Origin: Chlamydomonas sphaeroides
Taxonomy: Eukaryota; Chlorophyta; Chlorophyceae; Chlamydomonadales; Chlamydomonadaceae
Assembly: GCA_001662425.1 (NCBI GenBank)
Contig: BDDC01001617.1
Coordinates: 2,646-22,902, forward strand
Length of the DNA: 20,257 nucleotides
Reading direction: 5' to 3'
The notes beneath the pieces were generated by a model, which saw nothing but the letters and a program-made list of their open reading frames with translations, did not search any database and had not been told where the DNA came from. Of this stretch, positions 9,235 to 19,200 are shown in pieces (positions within the stretch are counted from its first letter, which is position 1; each line of letters starts with the position of its first letter). Both the position numbers and the translations under genes were made by a program.

Positions 9235-12200
9235 TCACCGCCGCACCGAGATCCACTCGCCCTCCCTGCCAGCCGCCGCCCCCGCGCCCGCGCCCGGCCT
9301 GCCCTGGCCCCCACCCCGCCCCCGCCCCAGCGCCAGCGCCTGCACCCGCGGCGGCGGCCTGCACACGGCGCAGTACCAGTCCCCCGCCGGCACCCCGTCC
9401 AGCCCCACGCAGCGGGGGTGGGCCCCGCAGTCGCAGCCGTCGCACAGCACCAGCCGCCCCGCCCGGCCGCACACGCCGCAGGCGTCCTCCGGGTCAACCT
9501 CCTCGCCGCCCTCGCTGCCGCTGCTCTCGCCCTCGCCGCTGCTCTCGCCCTCGCCGCCCTCGCCGTCCTCGCCGTCCTCGCCGTCCTCGCCATCGCTGGT
9601 GTCGACGACGATGGGCTCCTGGTGCTGGGCAGCGCCGGCGGCCGCCGCGGGCCCGCCCGGGTTGTGGCGGCGGTGGCGGCGCCGGCGGGTGAGGTCGATG
9701 CCCCGCTCCATGCGCCGGACCAGCGGGTCCTCCTCCTCCTCCTCGCCCTCGTCGTCATCCTCGCCCTCGCCGGAACCGCTCCGCCGGGCCCCGGCGCCGC
9801 CGCCCTCCTCGCCCTCGCCGCTTTCGCTGCCGGTGTCTCCCTCGTCCCCGGAGCTGTGGCAGTCCCGGTCCGCAGAGGCGCCCGGCGTGTCCAGCACAGG
9901 GCGCGTCTGCGGCACGGCGGGAGGGGTAGCACGGCGGGCGGGGTAGCACGGCGGGCGGGGTAGCACGGCGGGCGGGGTAGCACGAATGGGGCCTGGATCA
10001 GTGGACCGCGCCAGGGAAGCGCACGTGGCGCAGTGCAAGGTTAGGCCCCGGGCGTGGGGACAGCGCATGACGCTACCAGGCAGCCCCTAACCCCCGTCAT
10101 CCAATCCCCTCTTTCCCGCTACGGCTGCCTGCACAAGGCGCCAGACCCCACCATCCAGTGCGGCCTGCCGGCGGGCGCTCCTCCGCCGGCCCCTCCTGCC
10201 CCAGGATGCTGCTGCCCCCGCCGCCGCCGCCGCTGGTTGTAGACCAGCGCCGCCACGTCGCCCGGCTGCAGCACGCTGGGAGGCGCCTGCGTGGCCAGCA
10301 GCGGCGCCGCGTAGACCGCCATCATGCTGCCGGGAGACCTGGCGAGGGGCAGGGGAGGAGGAGCAGATGGAGCGTGGGGGCGGGCATGTGGGTCGGACCC
10401 GAGCCGCCCATTGAGGGCCGCGCTGGGTGCGTCTCTCCCAGGAGGGGGTCCGCAACCTCCAATCAACCTCCAATCATGCAAGCCCACGATCGCGCTCGCC
10501 CCGGTCGCGCACCTGCCGCCGCCTGCGTCCGACTGTGAGCCGCCGCCGCCGCCCTCGGTCACAAAGCTGCTGTCGTAGACGTCCTCGCCCTCGTCGCCCG
10601 CCTCGCCCTCGCCGCTGTCGCTGCCGGACAGGTCCGCCTCCTCCTCAAAAAACGACCGCGCGCACACCCGGGCGGCCTTGGCGGCCTTGGCGGCCTTGGC
10701 GGCACCGCCGGCGGGCGCGCCATCGTCGCCGCCGCTTCCGCTGGCGTCGTCGCTGCCGCTGCCGTCCTCGCTGCCGTCGGAGCCGCTGCCGTCGTCGTCG
10801 GCATCGTGGCCTCCGCCGGCCAGCAGCCGCCGTCTGTGCGGGCGCTCAGGGCCGAGGCACGCAGCCGCGTCCTTCATGCGTGGGGGGTCCCCGGAGCAAC
10901 CCGAGCCCGTGCAACGCAGACGGTACGCGCGGCATTCAGGCCAGCCGGTTTCACCCTCGCGCACGCCAGCGGCCCTGCCCCCAATCGACTACGCACCTGT
11001 GGGCGCAGATGTTGGCACCCGCCGGCGCCGCGCCCTCTACTGCCGTCACCGCCTGCCGCCGCGGCAGAGTCCGCCCGCCGGCGCCGGCTCGGACCCCGGC
11101 CGCCACACCTCCCGCCTGCAGGCGGCGCAGCTTGCGGGGCTGTCCGGCGGCGGCGCCAGGAGCAGCCGGCGCGCCGGCGCCGGGGCCGGAGCCGGGGCCG
11201 AGCTCCTCGTCGGTCTCGTCGCGAACCGCCAGCGCCGTGGGCCGCCGCGGCCGGCGGCGCGGCCCCACCAGCGGCGTCGTGTCTCGCTGCGACGACGGCC
11301 CGGGCGCCGCCGCAGCCACCGCCGCCGCCGCCGCGCCCGCCTTGCCGGCCTCCGCCGTCCCTGCCGCTGCGGCCGCCAAGGGCGCGGGCTGCGGCCGCCG
11401 CGCCAGGTGCCTGAACAGGCTTCCGCTGCTGCCACCGCCTGACCGAGCGCCTCCGCCTGCGGAGCCGCCGGCCGGAGGACCCTGCGGCGACTCCTCCTCT
11501 AGGATGACCGCGGGCCGCCGCTTAGCGCCGCCGCCGGCACCACCGCCGCCGCCTGCGCCTGCCACCCGGCGGCGCGGCTGCAAGAGGAACGAATCGCCCG
11601 AGGAGGGGCATTCGGGGCTGCGGGGCTGGCAGTGGCCCTTGCCTGCCGCTGCGGGCGCAGCCGCCGCGTCCGCCACAGCCGCGGCTCCGGCTCCGGCTGC
11701 TGCTACACTCGGGGCGGGCACCGGGTGCACCACTCCTGTCACGGCCCCGGGACCCAGGACCCAGGCCCCGGCTCCGGCGGCCGCAGCGCCGCCGGCTGTG
11801 CGGCAGGCGGTGCTGGGCGCAGGGGACATGGTTAGGTCCACCACCCCGGAGGCGGAGGGGCGGGCCGCTGCCGCCGCTACCGCTGCTGCCGCGCCGCAGG
11901 GTGCTGTGGCGGTGGCGGTGCGCGCCCTGAGCTTTGCCTGCATGAGCGGCGTGATGTTGGCGGCGGTGGGCGCCCGGAAGGTGCCCCCGCCACCGCCACC
12001 GGCTGCGTCGCCGCCCGCTCCGGCGGCACCGGCCCCGCCTCCCGTGCGCACGCCGATCGGGCTGCTGTCCGCCGGCGGCAGCTTGGGGAAGGCCAGCGGG
12101 CCAGCGCGTGGGCTGCCACCTCCACTGCCGTGCAATTGATTGTGCGGGTCCGGCGGCCGAACGCTTCCGCCGCCGCAGCCATGGCCACCGCTGCCCTCGG

Positions 12201-13260
12201 CTAGGGCGTCGGCGAGGTGGCTCAGGCCGGGAGTGACGGACGACGGCACGAAGGAGCGAAGCGAGGAGCCCAGGGCCGAGGCCGCATCGCCCAACGGCGT
12301 CTCAGCGACCACCTCGGTCACCGCTGGCCGGTTGCCGCCGGCAGCGGCGCCGTCAGGCTGCGGCATCGCTGCCCGAGTACCGGCGGCCGGGGCCTGTGCG
12401 GCGCTGAGAAGCGGCTGGCGGCGCGGCGCCGGCCAGGGCGGCAGCGGCGGCAGCTGGCTGCCAAAGCCGAGCTCATCGGGTCCGTCTATCCAGCCGCCAC
12501 CCGGACTCCCGCATCCCCCTCCGCCGGGGCCACCGCCGCTGCCGCCGCCACCGGTTGTGTTGGCGGCTAAGCATGCGGGAGCCTGGGCGCCGGCGCTGGG
12601 GCCTGGCGGCTGGGCTGGGGCGCCGGTGGGGTGCGGCTGTGCCGGTGCGGGAGGCAGGCCGGCATTACGGGCATCAGTAGCCGCAAGTCCCGCGCCGCCC
12701 TCGGCGACGTGGGCACCGCCGTTGGCCGGGTGCCGGTCTGCGGGCCCCGACGACGGCGGCGGCGAGCGGAAGAACGACCAGTCGCCCTGTGGGGCAAGGT
12801 GCGGCGGGGCCGGAGCGAGGCAGGCTCAGCGGGAAGTGTGTGACAGTGCGCAAGGGCCGAGCGCTTCCCACACACTACACTACACTACACACGTATCGCA
12901 GCCCGGTGCAGGCTGCTGGCCCTGCTCGGCCGTCATTGCTCTCGCCGGCAGGCCAGCCACGCCCCAAGATGCCGCAACAGGCGTGCCGTGTCTCTCAGCC
13001 CTGGTCCCGCCAACCGCACATGTGCACCCACCGGCTCATGGCCTTCGGTGCTCTTGGCCGCCGCGCCGCCGCCCGTTGGGTGCCAGCCGCCGCCAGAGGG
13101 GCCCGGGCCCGGCGCCCGCGCAGGCGGCGCACCGCCGCCAGCGGCGCTGGCCCCCGGCTGCACGGCGCCCGCGGGCGCGCGAGACAGGAAGGAGAACAGG
13201 CTGCGAGGCGCATCGCGCTGCTGCTGCTGCCGCTGCTGCTGCTGCGTGGGAGGCATGCCA

Positions 13261-13294
<34 letters not shown>

Positions 13295-16200
13295 CAGGCC
13301 CCGGCCCGGCCGCGCAGGACCCATCACCTCCCGTGGCGCTGCCACCAGCGATGACCAGATGCTGCTGCTGCTGCTGCCCTGCTGCCGCCGGCGCCTCCTG
13401 CGCCGCAGGCTGCGCCTCCTGAGCCGTCGCCTGGGCCCCGGCCGGCCACCGCGCAGGCGCCGCACCGACCTGTTCCTGCGGCACCGCGCCCGCCGCGGCG
13501 GCGTGCCCCCCAGCGGCAGCCCATGGCAAGCCCAGCCGGTGGCCCTGGCTGTGGAGGCGCTCGCTGCCGGCCCCCAGAATGCCGATGGCGCCGAGGGGCC
13601 CTGGGCTGCCGGCGGGGAACAGCAGCTGCCGCGGCTGCATCGGCGACACGGCGGAGATGGCCACCGTGGCGGCCATGCACAGGTACGAAGCGCCGCCGCC
13701 GCCGCCGGCAGCCGCAGCCGCCGCGGCGGCGTCGGCGGCGCCGTTGGTGCCGCCAGCGGCGGCGCCGTCATCGTCGGGCCACAGCCCGTCGGCAGCGGCG
13801 GAGGGCGGCGTCTCCGGGATGCACACATCTGCATCGCCGACGTCGAAGTCGGCGGCTGTGGCAGCCCCGCCGCCTGCAATAGCCAGCGGCGGGGGTGGTT
13901 GACGCCGCCAGGGCGCGGGCGCTTGCACGGGCGCCAGGGCAGGGCCGGACGCGGAGGCGCGGCCGCCCGACTGCCAGCCCGAGGGTCCAGCAGGGCCCGG
14001 CGGGGCTGGCGCAGCGGCAGGGGCTGCAGCGGCAGGGGCTGCTGCAGCAGCTGAGGGGCCGCAGGGCCACGAGGGTTCACCACCGCGCCACGTGCCCCAG
14101 CCCGACGGCTGCCAGCCGGACGCGGCCGCTTCCGCGGGCGGGCCTGGGCGGGCGCTGCCGTCTGCCGGGGCTGGCCAGCCGCTGGCGGCTGTGGCCTCGC
14201 CATCGGGAGCCTGCTGCTGGGCGGGCCATGGGGCGAGAGCAGAGCCGGAGGTGGAGGCGCCACCGGGCTGGGGCTCGGGACCGGGCCCAGCCGCGGCCTC
14301 GGCAGCGGCCCTGGCCTGGGCCTCCTGCCCCTGGGCAGCCAGCTGCGGCGGCTCCCCATGCCAGCCCTGCCCCTGCCACGACGGCTCCTGCCGCTGGCCC
14401 TGGCCCTGGCCCTGGCCCTGGTGCTGGTGCTGGTGCTGGTGCTGCCAGCCTCTTGCATCGGCCGCGTCGCCGGCCTCGCCCCAATCGCCCTCGGCCCAGC
14501 CACCCGCTGTCGCCTCGCCCTGCTCCAAGCTCCGCCCCTGCCAGCCGCCGACTGCCGCCGTCACAGGTCTATTTGCGCCCCAGGCACCCGCGCCGACGTC
14601 GCCGGCTGCCAGCCCATCCGCCGCCGGTCCCTGCCCTCGCGGCCTCTGTGCCGAGGCGGAGGCGAGCGACAGCCGCTTGCGTGCCGCCAGCGACAGGTCC
14701 TCCACCTGGCTGCCGCCAGCTGGGGGGACCCCGCCGGCCGCCGGCGACGGCCCCCGCCATGGCCCGGTGGGCGGCCGTTGCCGGCCGCAGCTGCTGCCGG
14801 GCGGCTGCTTGCGACTGGCCAGCGGCGCGTCGTCCAGTGTCAGCACGATGTGGTCGTCGTCGCCGGTGTCGTCGTGGTTGCCGTCGTCACCATGTTGAGC
14901 GGCATCATGGGTTTGACCATGGGACAGGGGCACGTCAGCGTCACGGCTGCACGGCGCCGCCGCCGAGGCACCGAAGCCGAAGAAGCCGTCGTGGTCGCGT
15001 GGCAGTGGCGGTCCGCAGGAGCTGCCGTCGTTGGCGTCGTCACGGCCCAGGCCCATCGGCAAGGGCCCATCCACCTCCAGCTCCGGCTCTGAGTCGGTCG
15101 GCTCGGGAGAAGGCGCGCGCTCAAACACGCGCGGCCCCGGCGCGACAGCCCCTGCCGCCGGCATCGGGCCTCGCGGCGCGAAGGCAGCCGCGAGCCGAGC
15201 GATTGGGTGCCCCTGCGCCGCCGCCACCAGCGCCGCCGCCTCGGCGTCGTCGATGGGCCGGAGCCGCGCCTCCAGCGCCGCCGGCAGCTCGCCGGCTGAC
15301 CCGGGCCCCCCTTCGCCGCGCTGCTGGCCCCCGCCCGCGCCCGCGCCCAGCCCAAACAGCTCGGCCAGCGCCCCAGCCAGAGGGCGGCTAAGCGCCAGGT
15401 CCCCGGGGCAGCCCCCCGCTCGGGCCACGATGTGGCCCTGCGGTGACGCCACCGCGGCCGCCGGCGCTGCTTCGGTGGCGGCCGCCGGCGCCGTGGCATC
15501 CCCGACCTCGATGGCGGCGCTGCCACCGGCGACCGCCTGGCGCTGGGACCCCGGCGACGCCCGGCACGAGTGGTCGTCTAAGCCGTTACGGTGTGCCGAC
15601 ACCGGCGGCCACGGCTGCGGCTGCGGAGGGGGCTGCGGCCCGGGCTCATCCCAGGCGCCGGGGCCCCAACCGCCAGTCCCCGGTGGCCCCTCCATGGGCT
15701 CATCCATGGGCGGCGACGGCTCCCCGTACGGCCCGGAGGGGCCCCGCCAGCCGCCGGCCTCCGCCTCCGCCCACGCGACGTCCTCTGCCTCCGGCCCCGT
15801 CGGCCCCCACGCGCCCTGTCCCCCGTCCCCGCCGGCGACGCCGTCCATGGGGCCCGCGCCGCCGGCACCGTCAGGGTGCGGCCACTGCGCCCCGCTGGGC
15901 AGGGCACCGCCTGCCACACCCGCGCCTATGGGCGACCCAGCCGCGGCCGCAGCCGGCACCTCCACCGGCCGCTGCCCGAGGCTGCTCTTGCGGCCTCGCG
16001 CCGCCGCTCGCTGCGCTAAAGACATGTCCTCCAGGGGCAGCCCTGACGGAAGCTGGCCCGAGGGCGACGCAGCGGCGGCGGCGGCGCCACTGCCCCAGCG
16101 CCCAGTGCCGTCAGCGGCGCCGCCGCCGCCCGCGTCGTCGTCCTCGTCGTCCTCGTCAATGGTAATGACGGGTGCGGCAGCGGCGGGCCGCTTTGCGCCC

Positions 16201-19200
16201 CAGCGCGCGGCGGCGTCCACCGCAGCCTGCAGCGCGCCCTTGCCCGCGGCCGCCCCGGCGGCGCCTTTGCGGCGCTTGGCGGCGGCGCTTTCACCCGCGG
16301 CGGCGGCGCCTGCCACCGCCGCGCCTCCCGCTGCGCCGCGCTTGCCGGCCTGCTTCTTGCCAGCGCCCTGCGGCGGTCGCACATGGCCGCGTCGACGTGG
16401 CTGTTGCCGGACAACCGTTCGGCTGCCTGACGGCCGACAAGTCCGCCTGCTCGCGCCATGCATCCGCGCCTAGCGCTGCTTCGGACGGCACCTTCGGCCC
16501 CCGCCCCGCCCGACGCACCTTGCCCTGCGCTGCCGCAGCCGCCTCCAGCAGGCGCAACGTCACCGGCCGCGGCGCAGCCCAGCTGAGGTTTCGCAGGGCG
16601 GGCAGCAGGGCGAGCGGGCTGAGTGCCAACACAATGATTGAATTATTTATTGTAAGCTGGAGGAATGGGCGCAACGCGTCATGTGCACGTGCAGACCGCT
16701 GCCCAGCTAGGGTTTTGCTGGGGTCCCATCAACCGGGCAGGGAGCCGCGCGTTTTTCCGTTGGACGGAAGGAGCAGGCACTGCCAAGCCTGCGCAAGAGA
16801 GGGCCGCGGCCCTCCGCCCTACCGAGCCGTGCGCTCACAAGCGCGTGCGCACTCGCACTCTTTCCCTCCCGGCCCCCCACCTGGGCAGCATGGGCGGGCT
16901 GTGGCGGTACAGGTCAAAATGGCGGGGCGCATCGCGGAGGATGCCCTGGCGGCCGGCGAGGGTGGCGGGGAGGGTTGTTGGGATGGACGGGGGCGGACGG
17001 GAAGGCATGCGCTGGCCTGGCCGCGTGCGGGTCAGGGCTGCGCGGCTGGGCGCTGTGGGGCCTCGTTGCGCCTGGGGCCCTGCGGCGCCCTCGCGCTGCC
17101 CACCTGCAGCTGCCTCATCTTCTCCTGGCTCTCCCAGTAGCTGTTGGCCTCCCTGTGGGATGAGGAGGCGGGGCGCAGTGCAGTGCAGGCGTGGGCGCGC
17201 TGCCACAAGGCCTCGCGGCCTGGTCCGAAGCTGCCATGCGGGGCCGGGGCGCGGGGGGCCGAACGCGGCAGCAGCACACGGGCGGGCTCGGGTGCCAGGC
17301 GCGAGCGTGCGCTGGCCGTGGCAAACACAAACGCCCCTCTCCTCGCCCTCTCGCCCCCTCCCTCCCCAGACTCACTTGCCCGCCGCCAGCACGTACACCA
17401 CGCGGCCGTCCCGGTGGCGGCCGGTGCGGCCCATGCGCTGCGTCTGGCGGGTGGGCGAGGCGCTGGAGTCGTAGCACACGATGAGGTCCACCTTGGGGGC
17501 GGACAGGTGGGGATAGGAGGAGGGGTAAGGGCACGGGGTGAAGGCCAGGATTGTGGCAGGTAGTGGATGGCGCCCCTGCTGCCTCGGCCCCCTCCCGACT
17601 ACAGTACGGGTACGGCGCCCACCTCCGGCAGGTCCAGGCCCTCCTCCCCGATGCAGGTGGCCACCAACACATTGAAGATGCCCTCGCGGAACTCCTGAAG
17701 AAGGGACGGCATGGGAAGGAGGAGCAGCAAGGGGGCAAGGGCGGACCGCGCGCTCAGAGGCAAACGACTTACCCTGAACACCGACGCCGGCCAGCCCCAC
17801 TTGCCGCCCCTACCTTGAGCACGTTGCTCTGCTCCGCCTGGTTCATGGACTTGATCGCGTCGGAGCCGTTGCCGCCGCCGCCGGCCTCGCCGCCGTCGTC
17901 GGCCCCGGCGTCCATGCCCCCGGCCGCGCCGCGGCCCTTGCCCCGCCCGCGGCCGCGCCCGCCGCTGCCGCCGCCTCGCCCTGCTCCCCCTCGGCCGGCT
18001 GGCCCTTCGCCAGCGGCGGCCCTGCGAACACCCACACAGGTGCAGCGTGACGCCGTGCGCCTGCAGTCGCCCGCAAGTGCCCATGGCGACCTCTGCTGCT
18101 CCACAAGGACCGCCGCGTACCCCACACCGCTGCTCGGCTCCCCGCCCGCCGTATGTTTTGCGGCCCCTAGCCACAGGTGCTGCTGCTCACGTCCCCCCCG
18201 GTGCCACCCATGGCGCCGCCTCGCCTCCCTTCTTGACAGCGCACACATGCCACGCACGGCCTGCCTGCCACCTGAACCCGCTCCCGCACCATCCCTGCTT
18301 GGCACGATCCCCATGGTCTTACTTGCCGCGGCTGCCCTGGCCCACGAACACGCGCGGCACGATGGCGGGCGAGTGGCGCTTGAGGCAGCTCACGATTTCG
18401 CCAACCTGGCACCCGGGGCACGGGAGCGGATGCGCGCGTTGGCCTGGGAAGAGGCGGGGTGTGCGACTGGCTACACTGGGCTGCCGACGGGACCAGCCGC
18501 ACGAGCTGCCGCCCTGCCTGCCCTGCTTGCTTCTTTCGCGGCTTACCCCTGCGTCTCACCTGCTCCCGGTAGGTGGTGAAGATGATGACCCGCCGCACCC
18601 CGTCGCCAGCGGCAGCCGCAGCGGCAGCGGGTGGGGCTTGGGCAGCCGCGCTGTCGCCGCCACCCTCGGGGCCTGCCGCGCCGCTGCCGTCGCCGCCGGC
18701 CCCTGGGGCGTCGGGGCGCTTCATGCCGTAGTGCTCCAGAATGACGTCCTGCAGGAAGGTTGGGCGGGGGAAGGGGGCCAGCACAAGTTGATGGGGGTGG
18801 GGTAGGGGTTCGGCGTAGGGACCGGCGGCTTGATGGATGGGTGCAGTGGCAGGGATCCGTGGCGGCGGCGCTCCAGGACGGCCACCGGCAGCAGGCGGGT
18901 GGGGGTGCGGGGGAGAGGGCCTGCGGCTCATTTGGGTGGTGTCAGGCTGCAGGTCATGCTGCCTCCTGCAACGGCCTGCGAGGCAGGGCAAGGACACAAC
19001 CGTGCACCCTGCATTCTATGCACCACGTGCACACCGCCACCACCACGCTCACACATGTAGCCACACATGTAGCCACACATGTAGCCATACATGTAGCCCC
19101 GCACGCGCCAGCACATACCACCCCAGCCCCCCAAGCCTCCGGCCGCGGCCCCACCTCCAGCCGCCGCATCTTGGGGTTGCGGTAGCGCGCCACGTCCTCC

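Noticed and set aside
9235..10068. PHD finger as a separate gene starting at the ATG at 10068
   Set aside because: This would translate through the 17-bp minisatellite and an Arg/Pro-rich stretch. A good acceptor at 9907-9908 joins it in phase to the FANCM exon. I keep it as the main alternative, not the first choice.
13032..16367. Transposon or viral origin for the repetitive tail
   Set aside because: No transposase, integrase, reverse transcriptase or terminal repeats are seen. The repeats are codon-level expansions inside one open frame.
10427..16473. Long plus-strand open frames (400-570 codons) across the helicase region
   Set aside because: They are antisense shadows of GC-rich exons 13-15: Arg/Pro/Ala-dominated, with no motifs, no intron logic, and conflicting with a minus-strand model that is in phase through 17 exons.
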